Source: Collinsella sp.
GTDB lineage: Bacteria > Actinomycetota > Coriobacteriia > Coriobacteriales > Coriobacteriaceae
NCBI GenBank assembly: GCA_019414345.1
Contig: DXMF01000026.1
Coordinates: 62,001 to 126,000 of the forward strand
DNA: 64,000 nucleotides
Direction: 5' to 3'
Under the pieces are notes generated by a model that was not told the origin of the DNA, did not search any database, and saw only the letters and a program-made list of their open reading frames with translations. The stretch's first letter is position 1. Each line of letters begins with the position of its first letter. Made by a program: the position numbers and the translations under genes. Of the stretch, positions 42,223 to 54,050 are shown piece after piece.

Positions 42223-44121
42223 TTAATCCAGCTCTTTTAAGCCATGCGCCAGCTGCCAGTACTCGCCGTGCTGGGCGAGCAGCTCTTCGTGCGTGCCGCG
42301 CTCGATGATGCGGCCGTGTTCGAGGACCATGATGGCGTCGGCATCGCGGACGGTGGACAGGCGATGCGCGATCATAAAGGTGGTGCGTCCGCGCATGATG
42401 CGGTCCATACCGCGCTCGATGAGCTTTTCGGTACGCGTGTCGATGGAACTCGTGGCCTCGTCCAGGATGAGCACCGGCGGATCGGCGACGGCCACGCGCG
42501 CGATGGCGAGCAGCTGACGCTGACCCTGCGACAGGTTGGCGCCGTCGGCCGTGACCGGTGTGTCGTAGCCCCGCGGCAGGCGGCGGATAAACGAGTCGGC
42601 GCAGGCGGCCTCGGCAGCGGCGCGCACCTCCTCGTCGGTCGCGTCGAGCTTGCCAAAGCGGATGTTCTGCGCAATGGTGCCGCTAAACAGGTGCGTGTCC
42701 TGCAGCACAATGCCGAGCGACCCGCGCAGGCTGGCCTTGGCAATGTGCTTGACGTCGATGCCGTCGTACGTGATCTCGCCGTCATCGACCTCGTAGAAGC
42801 GGTTGATGAGGTTGGTAATGGTCGTCTTGCCGGCGCCCGTGGAGCCCACAAACGCAATCTTTTGCCCCGGCTTGGCAAACAGGTTGAGGTCCGTGAGCAC
42901 GCGGGCGCCCGGCACGTAGGAAAAGTCCACGGCATGGAAGCGCACGTCGCCGGCAAGCGGGACCAAGCCGCACGTGAGCTCGGTGCCGTCGGCAGCCACC
43001 GCGCGGCCCGACTCATCAACGGCTGCCACATCATGCAAGTGCCCGTACGTGCCCACGCCCTGGCCCTCGGGAATCTTCCACGCCCACGCGGCGTCGCCCG
43101 TCTGCACCAGCTCCACGCAGCCCTCGTCCACCTCGGGCTCAAGGTCCATGGCGGCAAACAGGCGCTCGGCACCGGCCAACGCGTTGAGCAAGAAGTTGCC
43201 GAGCTGCGTAAACTGGTTGATGGGCATGGCGGCCTGGCGCACAAAGACCAGGTAGCTCGCGAGCGCACCTACGTCGGCGAGCCCCTTGATGCAGAGTATG
43301 CCGCCCGCCACGGCGACGATGGCATAGTTGACGTAGCCAATCACGACGGTCATGGGCACCATGGAGTTGGCATAGCTCACGGCGGCGGTGCCGGTGCGGC
43401 GAAGCTCGTCGTTGCGGCAGGTGAAGCCGGCGACATTCGCTGCCTCACGGTTAAAGACCTTGATGACCTTTTGGCCCGAGACCATTTCTTCGATATATCC
43501 GTCCAGGTCGCCAAGCGATGCCTGCTGGGCAGCAAAGAAACGCTTAGAGCGCGCGCCCGAGTAGCGCGCATACAGCACAATGGCCGCATCGCACACGAGT
43601 GTGATAATCGTGAGCTGCCAGTTAAGGATGATGAGCATAGCCGTGGTGCCCACAACCTGAATGGCGGCCTGAATCACGTTGGCAAAGCTGTTGTTGAGCG
43701 CCTCGGAGACGGTGTCGACGTCATTGGTGAAAAAGCTCATGATGTCGCCCGAGCGCGTGCTGTCAAAATAACTGAGCGGCAGCGTCTGGATGTGCGCGAA
43801 CAGGTCGCGGCGAATATCGGACACCACGCGTTGGGCCGCGCGCACCATGATCTGCGAGTAGCCCAGGGCCGAAAGCACGCCCGCGGCGTAGATGATCGCC
43901 GTCAGGATGACCTGCTTGGCAAGCAGTTCCTCCCCGCCCGTGGCCAAACCGTTAACGATGGGGCGCACCATGTAGGTGCCGGCGAGGCTCGCGATGGCGG
44001 CGACGGAGGCGAGCACGCCCACCGCGAGCAACGAGAACTTGGCATGCCCCATGTAGGAGAGCAAGCGGCGCACAGTGCGCTTGAGGTCGGCCGGGCGTGC
44101 TTGGGCTGCGGTCTTAGGCAT
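42223..44121 (-). CDS. Multidrug-type ABC exporter, subunit 2
   Basis: A 632-residue half-transporter. Six membrane helices (to about residue 340) are followed by an unusual linker (residues ~355-405, Val/Ala-rich, IPEGQGVGTYGHLHDV) and a nucleotide-binding domain with Walker A GSTGAGKTT, signature LSQGQRQLLAIARVAV (Ser-Gln in place of Ser-Gly-Gly), Walker B VLILDEATSSIDTRTE and switch IAHRLST. The ATG overlaps the upstream gene's stop by eight bases, indicating coupling to its partner. Such heterodimers (for example LmrCD, BmrCD) export drugs or lipids. Confidence 0.88.
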   Translation of the reverse strand: MPKTAAQARPADLKRTVRRLLSYMGHAKFSLLAVGVLASVAAIASLAGTYMVRPIVNGLATGGEELLAKQVILTAIIYAAGVLSALGYSQIMVRAAQRVVSDIRRDLFAHIQTLPLSYFDSTRSGDIMSFFTNDVDTVSEALNNSFANVIQAAIQVVGTTAMLIILNWQLTIITLVCDAAIVLYARYSGARSKRFFAAQQASLGDLDGYIEEMVSGQKVIKVFNREAANVAGFTCRNDELRRTGTAAVSYANSMVPMTVVIGYVNYAIVAVAGGILCIKGLADVGALASYLVFVRQAAMPINQFTQLGNFLLNALAGAERLFAAMDLEPEVDEGCVELVQTGDAAWAWKIPEGQGVGTYGHLHDVAAVDESGRAVAADGTELTCGLVPLAGDVRFHAVDFSYVPGARVLTDLNLFAKPGQKIAFVGSTGAGKTTITNLINRFYEVDDGEITYDGIDVKHIAKASLRGSLGIVLQDTHLFSGTIAQNIRFGKLDATDEEVRAAAEAACADSFIRRLPRGYDTPVTADGANLSQGQRQLLAIARVAVADPPVLILDEATSSIDTRTEKLIERGMDRIMRGRTTFMIAHRLSTVRDADAIMVLEHGRIIERGTHEELLAQHGEYWQLAHGLKELD

Positions 44122-45943
44122 GGCGCTCACCCCCTTCCAAGGGTGATTCGCTGGAGACGGAGGAAAAAGGATCGTTCGCGCACCCATCGTCGCAGCCGTC
44201 GCCGGTGTCTGCGTTCCCCGCGAACTCCATCTGCGAGGCATAAATCTCCTGGTAGATGTTGTCGCCCGCCAGCAGTTCCTCGTGCGTGCCCACGCCGTGG
44301 ACACGACCGTCGTCCAACACCACAATGCGATCGGCATCCATGACGCTCGCGATGCGCTGGGCGATGATGAGCACGGTCGTATTGGGAATCCGAGCGATGT
44401 GCTCACGAATCTTAGCGTCGGTCGCCATATCGACCGCACTGGTCGAGTCGTCAAAAATGAGCACGCGCGGATGCTTGAGCAGCGTGCGCGCAATGCACAG
44501 GCGTTGCTGCTGGCCACCCGAAACACCGGCGCCGCCTTGGCCTAACTCGCCGTCCAGCCCGCCGATGCGATCAAGAAACTCGTCCACGCACGCCGCGCGG
44601 CAAGCCGCGAGGAGCTCATCGTCCGACGCCTGCGGATTGCCCCACTGCAGGTTCTCGCGCACGGTGCCCGTGAACAGCACATTCTTTTGCAGCACAATGC
44701 CCACGGCGTCGCGTAGGGTCGCAAGGTCGTAGTCGCGCACGTCGTATCCGCCCACAAGCACGGTGCCCTCGGCGGCGTCGTACAGGCGCGCAATCAGCTG
44801 CACAAGCGAGCTCTTGCCCGAGCCCGTGCCGCCGAGGATGCCCACCGTCGAGCCGCTCTCGATGCGAAGGTCGATATGCTCGAGCACATCCTCGGCCGCA
44901 TCCGCGCGGTATTTAAAGGAAACGTCGCGAAACTCGATACTGCCGTCCGCTGGCGCCGCAGTCGCGTGGTCTCCCGCAGGGTTGGCGATAAAGGGCTCCT
45001 CATCGAGCACCTCTGCGATACGGCCCACACTCGTGAGAGCGCGCGTGAGCAGCAAAAACACGTTGGAAATCATCATGAGCGAGTTCATGATCAGCAGCAC
45101 GTAGCTCATAAAGCCCGTGAGCGAGCCCACGCCCAAGCGGCCTTCGATGATCATGCGGCCGCCAATCCACAAGATCGAGAGCGCAGCCACGTACATCGAG
45201 AGTTGGAACACCGGCAGGTTGAGCACGGCGGTGCCGAAGGTCTTGGTCGCCGTGCCAGCGAGCTCGGTATTGACGGTGTCGAACTTGTCGCATTCGTGCT
45301 CGGCGCGCACGTAAGCCTTCACGGCGCGCACGGCGGTAAGGTCCTCTTGCACCACGCCGTTGAGGTGGTCCATCGAGGTCTGGAGCTGGCAGTAGAGCGG
45401 GCTCACACGCACGGTAATGATACCGAGCACGATGGCGAGCATCGGCAGAATGACGGCAAAGACCGCCGCGAGCTCGCGCGAGAGCGCAAAGGCGTAGACG
45501 AGGCCCATGACCAGATTTACCGGCCCGCGCACCATGGGGCGGAAGCCGTTGCCTACGGCGTTTTGAATCACGGTGATGTCGGTGGTCATGCGAGTGACAA
45601 GCGAGCTCGTCTCGTATTCATCGAGATTGCCAAAAGCGAGCGTCTGGATCTTGCGATACTCGGCCTCGCGCAGGTTGGCGCCCAGTCCCGAGGCGACGCG
45701 GGCAGACGTGCGTGCATAGCCCAAGCCAAGTACCAGCGAGCATGCGGCGCATACCAACATATACGTGCCTTGCAACAGCATGTAGTTGATGTCGCCCGCA
45801 GGCACGCCCACATCGATGATATTTGCCATGATGACCGGGATAAACAGCTCGAGCGCCGTCTCGGCCGTCACAAAGAGCACGCCGAGAATGGCATCGCGGC
45901 GGTATGCCCCCAGATAGGAAAACAAAATCTTGAGATTGCGCAC
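44114..45943 (-). CDS. Multidrug-type ABC exporter, subunit 1
   Basis: The 609-residue partner begins at a GTG (MRNLKILFSYLGAYRRD). It has six membrane helices, then Walker A GGTGSGKSS, signature VSGGQQQRLCIARTLL, and a Walker B LIFDDSTSAVDM whose catalytic Glu is replaced by Asp. The switch-region His of other ABC proteins appears as Gln in IIAQRIASV. This degenerate ATP site is the rule in heterodimeric exporters, where the other subunit carries the good site. It is first in the two-gene operon. Confidence 0.88.
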   Translation of the reverse strand: MRNLKILFSYLGAYRRDAILGVLFVTAETALELFIPVIMANIIDVGVPAGDINYMLLQGTYMLVCAACSLVLGLGYARTSARVASGLGANLREAEYRKIQTLAFGNLDEYETSSLVTRMTTDITVIQNAVGNGFRPMVRGPVNLVMGLVYAFALSRELAAVFAVILPMLAIVLGIITVRVSPLYCQLQTSMDHLNGVVQEDLTAVRAVKAYVRAEHECDKFDTVNTELAGTATKTFGTAVLNLPVFQLSMYVAALSILWIGGRMIIEGRLGVGSLTGFMSYVLLIMNSLMMISNVFLLLTRALTSVGRIAEVLDEEPFIANPAGDHATAAPADGSIEFRDVSFKYRADAAEDVLEHIDLRIESGSTVGILGGTGSGKSSLVQLIARLYDAAEGTVLVGGYDVRDYDLATLRDAVGIVLQKNVLFTGTVRENLQWGNPQASDDELLAACRAACVDEFLDRIGGLDGELGQGGAGVSGGQQQRLCIARTLLKHPRVLIFDDSTSAVDMATDAKIREHIARIPNTTVLIIAQRIASVMDADRIVVLDDGRVHGVGTHEELLAGDNIYQEIYASQMEFAGNADTGDGCDDGCANDPFSSVSSESPLEGGERHA

Positions 45944-46202
45944 GCAGATTCATCCCCCATCAAACGTTGTTCGCAAACCCACGTATTATGGCGCGCCGAA
46001 TAATGGTGTCAAGTATTCCGAAATCGTTTTCTGCAAGGTTAGCGCCAGCGGCGAGTTCTCGTGACGTGTGTCCATATTCACTCGGAATAATGGTGCGCGC
46101 GACTTATTTCGCCCCACTGTCAACACAAACCTTGACTCTACAATCGTTATAGGGTTTTCACTACACTGGTACGTAAACAAACCCAGCCAGAAAGCCCCGC
46201 CC

Positions 46203-47549
46203 ATGGAACACGACCTCACACGCGGCAATGTCCTCAAGACCATCGCGGTCTTTGCCCTGCCCTATATGCTCTCGTACTTTTTACAGATGCTCTACGGCAT
46301 GGCCGACCTGTACATGATGGGGCAGTTCAGCGGTGCCGCCGGCATCACCGCCGTGGGCAATGGCGCGCAGACGCTCTATATCATTACCGTGACGCTCGTG
46401 GGCCTGGCCATGGGAACGACGGTCATCGTCGGCCACGCCGTGGGTTCGCGTCGCTTCGATCGCGCCGAGACCGCCATCGGCAACACCATCACGCTCTTTA
46501 TGGGCGTCTCGGTGGTGCTGGCCGCTGTCCTGCTCGCACTGTGCCCGCAGATCGTGACACTCATTGGCACGCCGGCCGAGGCAGTCGAAGGCACCGCCGC
46601 CTACCTGCGTATCTGCTTTATGGGCATCCCCTTTATCGCCGCGTACAACATTCTTTCGGCCATCTTTCGCGGGCTGGGAGATTCGCGCTCGCCCATGTAC
46701 GTGATCGGCGTGGCATGCATCATCAACATCGCGCTCGACTTTCTGTTTATCGGCCACATGGGGCTCGGCCCCGTGGGCGCGGCGCTCGGCACAGTGACCG
46801 CCCAGACGGCAAGCGTTGCCCTCGCGCTCGTGTGGCTCAAGAGTCGCCGCACGAACATCCACGTTAAGCGCAGCGACCTGCGCCCCCAGCCCGAGGTGCT
46901 CGGCAGCATTCTTAAGATCGGCGTGCCCGTGGCCGTGCAGGACGGCTGCATCCAGGTGGCGTTTATGTTTATCACCGTCATCGCCAACCACCGAGGGCTC
47001 GTCGACGCCGCTGCGGTGGGCCTGGTCGAGAAGATGATCAGCTTTTTGTTCATTGTGCCGAGCTCCATGGGCGCCACCGTCAGCGCACTCACGGCACAAA
47101 ACGCCGGCGCGGGCAAGGGCGACCGCGCACGTCAGGTACTCAAAGACGCCATGACGATCTCGGTGGTGTACGGCTGCCTGATCACGGTGCTGATGTGGCT
47201 GGTGGCGCCGGCGTTTATCGGCTTTTTTGCCAAGGACTCCGCGGTAGTCGCCGCCGGCACCGGCTATATGCGCAGCTACATTTTCGACGCGATTTTTGCC
47301 GGCATCCACATTTGCTTTAGCGGCTTTTTCGCTGCGTATGGCAAGAGCTACATCGGCTTTGCGCACAACGTGCTGGCCGTGGCGCTCATTCGCGTGCCCG
47401 GCGCTTGGCTGCTGTCGAATGCCCATTCCGATACGCTGTTTCCCATGGGCATCGCCTCGCCGTGCGGTTCGATTTTGTCGACAGTCATCTGTGTTGTCGC
47501 GTTTACCGTGCTCAACCGACGCGGGGCTTTTGACAAGTTGGCAGCGTAG
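46203..47549 (+). CDS. MATE family efflux transporter
   Basis: A 448-residue multidrug and toxin extrusion pump with 12 predicted membrane helices. It opens MEHDLTRGNVLKTIAVFALP, then MLYGMADLYMMGQFSGAAGITAVGN, typical of MATE helix 1-2. PVGAALGTVTAQ and VPSSMGATVSALTAQNAGAG mark the repeated halves. The ATG at 46203 begins the family N-terminus; the longer in-frame extension is not conserved-looking. A possible -35 TTGACT lies at 46131. It is divergent from the ABC exporter operon. Confidence 0.9.
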   Translation: MEHDLTRGNVLKTIAVFALPYMLSYFLQMLYGMADLYMMGQFSGAAGITAVGNGAQTLYIITVTLVGLAMGTTVIVGHAVGSRRFDRAETAIGNTITLFMGVSVVLAAVLLALCPQIVTLIGTPAEAVEGTAAYLRICFMGIPFIAAYNILSAIFRGLGDSRSPMYVIGVACIINIALDFLFIGHMGLGPVGAALGTVTAQTASVALALVWLKSRRTNIHVKRSDLRPQPEVLGSILKIGVPVAVQDGCIQVAFMFITVIANHRGLVDAAAVGLVEKMISFLFIVPSSMGATVSALTAQNAGAGKGDRARQVLKDAMTISVVYGCLITVLMWLVAPAFIGFFAKDSAVVAAGTGYMRSYIFDAIFAGIHICFSGFFAAYGKSYIGFAHNVLAVALIRVPGAWLLSNAHSDTLFPMGIASPCGSILSTVICVVAFTVLNRRGAFDKLAA

Positions 47550-47554
47550 CGGGG

Positions 47555-47647
47555 CAACGCGAGATCGCTCTCATTGACGGCATCATCAGCGACGACCCCG
47601 CGACCTATGTGACGCAGATCACGGTGCCGGTTGCCCCGTCCAAATAA
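47555..47647 (+). pseudogene. Possible 3' remnant of a lost gene
   Basis: An open frame in the GC-rich coding style reads EIALIDGIISDDPATYVTQI then TVPVAPSK and TAA. It has no start codon or ribosome binding site and does not belong to the MATE frame. It looks like the C-terminus of a deleted gene, though it is too short to assign. Confidence 0.4.
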
Positions 47648-47686
47648 GAACCGCCCGGAAGGCATCATGCTTTCCGGGCGGTTCTT
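47646..47686. terminator. Bidirectional terminator between MATE and ligA
   Basis: AAGAACCGCCCGGAA pairs perfectly with TTCCGGGCGGTTCTT around an 11-base loop. A and T runs at the stem ends give U-rich tails both ways. Confidence 0.8.
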
Positions 47687-47705
47687 CAATTAGGCTATCG
47701 ATGCA

Positions 47706-49967
<2,262 letters not shown>

Positions 49968-50118
49968 CTAGAGTACCACCGGTCGCAATGAGGCCGAATA
50001 GCGGTCTCGAACCGCACCGAATCGGCAGCCGCCAGACCGGAGTGGATCGCGCGATCAACTCATGCCCTTGCCATTTCTAAATGATCCGTTTCCCCGCCCC
50101 CAACGGATCAATAAGAAA

Positions 50119-50154
50119 AGAGGGGCTGTCCCGCGTTGGCGGGACAGCCCCTCT
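50119..50154 (-). terminator. Intrinsic terminator after the HtrA-like protease
   Basis: A perfect 16-bp stem, AGAGGGGCTGTCCCGC/GCGGGACAGCCCCTCT, with a four-base loop. The minus-strand tail is TTTCTTATTG. Confidence 0.88.
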
Positions 50155-50180
50155 GGCTTCGATATGTACAATACGGCTCG

Positions 50181-51656
50181 TTAGAAACCCTGGCCATAGC
50201 CTTGGCCTTGGCCTTGACCCTGGCCCTGCTGTCCAAGCAGCTCCTCCAGATACTGGCGCAGCTGCTCGTCAGTAATGCCACCGTTGCCGGTGTCAGTCGC
50301 GCTGTCGTCCTGCTGCTGGTTCTGCAGCTTCTCATCGGAGCCCAGCTCGACGGTGACCTTCTTCTCTTCCTTGCCGCGCATGAGCGTAATCTCGACCTTC
50401 TCGCCCACCTCGTGGCTGCGCAGCGCGATGATCAGGCCGTCGGCGCTCGTGATCTCGTCGTCGCCCAGCTTGGTAATGACATCGCCCTCCTGGATACCGG
50501 CCTTAGCGGCGGGGCCGTCCTCGACAACGCTTGCCACATAGGCACCGCTATCGGTGCTCAGCTTGTTGGTGCGGGCATTGAGCGCGTTGACGCTCGAAAG
50601 CGTGGCGCCCAGGTACGGATGAACCGGCGTCTTGCCGTCAATAATCTGGTCGGCAATGTTCTTGGCGTAGTTAACGGGAATGGCAAAGCCCACGCCCGAG
50701 CTGGAGCCCGAGTAGCTCTCGATGAGCGAGTTGATACCCACGAGCTCGCCGTTGTCGTTAACGAGCGCGCCACCGGAGTTGCCCGGGTTGATGGCGGCAT
50801 CGGTCTGAATCATGTTGGCATAGATGGTGTTACCGTTGGTAGAGCTCATGGCTGTTGAGCGATACAGCGCCGACACGATACCCGTGGAGACAGATTGCTC
50901 GTTGCCGAACGGCGAGCCAATCGCCATGACCCACTCGCCCACGTTGAGCTTGGAGGAGTCGCCGATCTCGATCGGCGTGAGCTTAGAGGCGTCGGCGTCC
51001 TTGAGCTTGATGACGGCCAGGTCGCTCGAAGCATCGTTGCCCACGAACTCGGCCTCGTAGGTGGTGCCGTCGTCCATGGTCACCACGTACTGGTCATAGC
51101 CATCGACCACGTGGTTGTTGGTGAGGATGTGGCCCTCGGTATCGAGCACCACGCCCGAACCGACGCTGCCCGAGCTATCCGACTCGTCGGCAGACTGCGA
51201 AAGCGAGCCATTCTGGCCACCGCTCGAAGTGGCGGTGATGGAAACCACAGAGGGCAGGGCCTTGGCAGAAACGGCCTCGGCCAGCGTGGTGTCCTCGGAG
51301 TCGATGGTGATCTTTTGCGTCGACGAACCCGAAGCGCCCGCCGTCACGGCATTCTTGCCGCCACCGATATCGAGCGTACCGCTCATAATGAGCGCAATGA
51401 CCAGCAGGGCACCACATGCGCAGCCGGCAAGCGCTGTAATAAAGATCGGCAGCTTTTTGGTCTTGGTCTTGACCACCGTGTGCTTGTTCACGACCTGTTG
51501 GCCGCCCAGCGGCTTGCCGGTCTGCGTATCGTAGGCCTGCACGTAGGGAATGTTGTTGCCGTCGGCAGGCGTCGACTCCACCTGCACGCGCGGCTGCTGC
51601 TGAGTCTCGCCGGCATTGCCAACATCCTGGGGACGCTGGGAATCGTTCTCGCTCAT
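50181..51656 (-). CDS. htrA: Membrane-anchored HtrA/DegP-type serine protease
   Basis: A 491-residue quality-control protease acting outside the membrane. A cytosolic N-terminus of about 68 residues is followed by one membrane helix (residues 69-92), then a trypsin-like domain with His182 (ILTNNHVVDG), Asp212 (SSDLAVIKL) and Ser294 (NPGNSGGAL). A PDZ domain (LSTDSGAYVASVVEDGPAAKAG) starts near residue 370. The C-terminus is a Gln-Gly repeat (GQGQGQGQGYGQGF), unusual and possibly flexible. AAAGGATC lies upstream of the ATG; an in-frame extension further upstream was rejected. Confidence 0.93.
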   Translation of the reverse strand: MSENDSQRPQDVGNAGETQQQPRVQVESTPADGNNIPYVQAYDTQTGKPLGGQQVVNKHTVVKTKTKKLPIFITALAGCACGALLVIALIMSGTLDIGGGKNAVTAGASGSSTQKITIDSEDTTLAEAVSAKALPSVVSITATSSGGQNGSLSQSADESDSSGSVGSGVVLDTEGHILTNNHVVDGYDQYVVTMDDGTTYEAEFVGNDASSDLAVIKLKDADASKLTPIEIGDSSKLNVGEWVMAIGSPFGNEQSVSTGIVSALYRSTAMSSTNGNTIYANMIQTDAAINPGNSGGALVNDNGELVGINSLIESYSGSSSGVGFAIPVNYAKNIADQIIDGKTPVHPYLGATLSSVNALNARTNKLSTDSGAYVASVVEDGPAAKAGIQEGDVITKLGDDEITSADGLIIALRSHEVGEKVEITLMRGKEEKKVTVELGSDEKLQNQQQDDSATDTGNGGITDEQLRQYLEELLGQQGQGQGQGQGYGQGF

Positions 51657-51828
51657 AGCTGCGATCCTTTCGTCAAATAACCAAAGGCCCGCCAAACACC
51701 GTGGCGGGCCATCATTGTTCACGTTGAGTTGTACCCCAATATGCGGGCGTACGTGTACGAGAACGCAATCTTTTAGGAAGGCTTAAGTTCTGCTGCAAAC
51801 TCGAAAGGAACCCGCACCTGCGTCAAAA

Positions 51829-51861
51829 CCACCACAAAGGTGCCTGTCCCCTTTGTGGTGG
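51829..51861 (-). terminator. CCACCACAAAGG palindrome, copy 5, acting as terminator
   Basis: Perfect 12-bp arms, five bases past the stop of the GlnR-like gene. On the minus strand the stem is followed by TTTTGACG. This is the clearest sign that the family can serve in 3'-end formation. Confidence 0.7.
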
Positions 51862-51865
51862 AAAT

Positions 51866-52528
51866 CTAGTCCTTAAACAGATAGCCCACGCCGCGGACGG
51901 TGGTGATGTGTGCCGCGATCTGCGGGCCCACCTTGGAGCGGATGCGTCGGATGTGCACGTCGACGGTGCGCGTGCCGCCGCAGTACTCAAAGCCCCACAC
52001 GCGGTGCAGCAGCACCTCGCGGCTGTAGGCGCGATTGGGATGCGTCGCCAAAAAGCTCAGCAGCGAGTACTCCATCAGCGTCAGGTCGATGGGCTCGTTA
52101 TCGAGTGTCACCTGGTAGGTAGCCAGATTAATCTCGAGGTTATCGATGTTGAGCACATCGTCGGCGGTGACGATCTCCTCCTCGCCCATCAGGCGCTGCG
52201 CGCGAGCCTTAAGCTCGTTGGGCGTCGCCGTGGGGCACACAAAGTCGGCATGCGCGTGATTCGGCAGGCGCAGGGTACCGAGCGCCTCATCGTCGACGAT
52301 CACCAACATGGGGACACCGCCGCGATCGTCAAGCCACTTGGCAATCTGATCGATGCGGTCGCTGCGGATGCCGTCGGAATCGAGGATCAGCAGGTCAAAG
52401 TCGTGCGCCGCAGTTGGCGAATCAGGGGTTGCCAGGCTCACCTCGACACCCAGGGTAGTCGTCAAGCTGCGGGCAAACTCGTGGAAGCGCGTCGTGCGCG
52501 CCATGAACAGGGCACTCTTTTCGGACAT
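51866..52528 (-). CDS. GlnR-like OmpR-family regulator
   Basis: A 220-residue orphan response regulator. The receiver-like N-terminus has DLLILDSDG at the phospho-acceptor strand, but few other receiver signatures. The C-terminal winged helix reads LMEYSLLSFLATHPNRAYSREVLL then GGTRTVDVHIRRIRSKVG and TVRGVGYLF. This resembles actinobacterial GlnR, which controls nitrogen genes without a partner kinase. The ATG at 52528 follows GGAGGCCGAT. The adjacent upstream gene is a glutamine synthetase homologue, with a GlnR-box-like site upstream of that gene, supporting a nitrogen role. Confidence 0.72.
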   Translation of the reverse strand: MSEKSALFMARTTRFHEFARSLTTTLGVEVSLATPDSPTAAHDFDLLILDSDGIRSDRIDQIAKWLDDRGGVPMLVIVDDEALGTLRLPNHAHADFVCPTATPNELKARAQRLMGEEEIVTADDVLNIDNLEINLATYQVTLDNEPIDLTLMEYSLLSFLATHPNRAYSREVLLHRVWGFEYCGGTRTVDVHIRRIRSKVGPQIAAHITTVRGVGYLFKD

Positions 52529-52578
52529 ATCGGCCTCCAAAGAAATGAGCTCAATCGTACTGGAACAAGCCAGCGCGA

Positions 52579-53916
52579 TTAGGAGTTCGCCAGGTAGTGC
52601 TTGATCTCCCACTCGGTGATCGTAGACTCAAACTTATGCCACTCGTCGCGCTTCTTTTTGAGGAAGAAGCTGTGGATGTGCTCGCCGAGGGCATCCTTCA
52701 TAAACTGCGAGTCCTCAAACACGTCGAGCGCCTCTTTGAGCGAGCGCGGCAGCGGCGCGTAGCCGGCCTCGACCATCTGACGGTCGGTAAGCTTGAGCGT
52801 CTCGGCCGTTGCCTCGGGCGGGAGCTCCAGCTTGCGCTCGATGCCGTCCAGACCAGCCGCCAGCGTGACGGCGTTGACCAGGTACGGATTGGCCATGGGG
52901 TCGGGGCTGCGAAGCTCGATGCGCGTGGACAGCTGCTTGCCGGGCTTGTAGACCGGAATGCGGACCATACTCGCGCGGTTGCGCAGGCCCCACGTGGCGT
53001 ACTGTGGCACGGAGTCGCCGCCCGTCGTGATGCGCTTGTACGAGTTGACCGTGGGGTTGGTGATGGCGCTGATCTCGCGGGCATGCGCCAGGATGCCAGC
53101 CATATAGTGCTTGGCGACGTCGGAGAGATGGTACTTCTCGTCGTCCTCGCCCCAAAACACGTTGTTGCCGTCGTGGTCGAATAGCGACTGGCACAGGAAC
53201 ATGGCACTGCCGTCCTCGCCCGCCAACGGCTTGGGCATAAAGGAGGCGTGGCAACCGCTCTCGTAGGCCTGCTGCTTAATGATGAGTTTGGCCGTGGTGA
53301 TGGCGTCAGACATGCTCAGGGCCTCGGCGTGGCGCAGGCTCATGCCATGCTGCGAGCGGCCGGCGGCGTGGAAGGTGTACTCCACGGGCACGGACATCTT
53401 CTCGAGCGTGAGGACCGTGTTGCGACGCAGGTCGCGAGCGGCATCGCTCACCGAAAGATCGAAGTAGCCCACGTTGTCGAGCGGCTCGGGGGTGTGCTCG
53501 TCGGGGAAGTAGTAGTACTCCAGCTCGGCGCCCACGTTGAGCAGATAGCCAGCCTTCTCAGCCTTGCGGAACATGCGGCGCAGGGCATCGCGCGGGTCGC
53601 CGGCAAACGGCTTGCGATCGGGGGTGCACACGTCGCAGAACACACGGGCGACGCCGTTGTGGCTCGGGCGCCACGGCAGGATCTGGAAGGTCGAAGCATC
53701 GGGGAACGCCAGCATGTCGGCTTCCTCGGGCGTGGCAAAGCCCTCGATGGCGGAGCCGTCAAAGCCAATACCCTCCTCAAAAGCGACCTCGAGGTCCTCG
53801 GGGCTGATGGCAAAGTTCTTGAGGCGGCCGAGAATGTCGACAAACCACAGACGCACAAAGCGGATATCGCGCTGCTCTACGGAGCGGAGTACGTAATCGA
53901 TGTTCTGCTGGTTCAT
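52579..53916 (-). CDS. glnA: Glutamine synthetase type I homologue with altered active site
   Basis: A 445-residue GSI-type protein. Many landmarks are present: FDGSAIEGFATPEEADM, GAELEYYYF (Glu131, Glu133), GCHASFMPKP, NRASMVRIPVYKPG and RIELRSPDPMANPYL. Two metal/ATP ligands appear to be missing. The family's Q-[HN]-E Glu is Gly191 (RSQHGMSLRHAEAL), and the first His of G-x-G-M-H-x-H is Phe240 (GSAMFLCQSLFD). I re-translated both positions and they hold. The adenylylation loop is also absent. It may therefore be a divergent enzyme or a non-catalytic regulatory paralogue. The GlnR-like gene lies 50 bp downstream in the same direction. Confidence 0.85.
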   Translation of the reverse strand: MNQQNIDYVLRSVEQRDIRFVRLWFVDILGRLKNFAISPEDLEVAFEEGIGFDGSAIEGFATPEEADMLAFPDASTFQILPWRPSHNGVARVFCDVCTPDRKPFAGDPRDALRRMFRKAEKAGYLLNVGAELEYYYFPDEHTPEPLDNVGYFDLSVSDAARDLRRNTVLTLEKMSVPVEYTFHAAGRSQHGMSLRHAEALSMSDAITTAKLIIKQQAYESGCHASFMPKPLAGEDGSAMFLCQSLFDHDGNNVFWGEDDEKYHLSDVAKHYMAGILAHAREISAITNPTVNSYKRITTGGDSVPQYATWGLRNRASMVRIPVYKPGKQLSTRIELRSPDPMANPYLVNAVTLAAGLDGIERKLELPPEATAETLKLTDRQMVEAGYAPLPRSLKEALDVFEDSQFMKDALGEHIHSFFLKKKRDEWHKFESTITEWEIKHYLANS

Positions 53917-53981
53917 GTCGCTCCCCTTTCTTTCGGGCGGGTTTCGACTGGTCTATATCGCAGATACTATCGCAGAAAAAT

Positions 53982-53997
53982 GTTTCCGCAGGGTTAA
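53982..53997 (-). promoter_or_regulatory. GlnR-box-like half site upstream of the GS homologue
   Basis: On the minus strand TTAAC, six bases, then GAAAC. The actinobacterial GlnR box is gTnAC-n6-GaAAC, so this matches one unit; I do not see the second unit at the usual spacing. Confidence 0.45.
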
Positions 53998-54050
53998 AGC
54001 GTATCAAGCGCTCAAAAAACGTGCTTGAGCAGGCCATTGCGAACGAGCGG

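Noticed and set aside
42244..44343. 699-codon open frame on the plus strand
   Set aside because: It is antisense to the two ABC exporter genes, which have full Walker and signature motifs.
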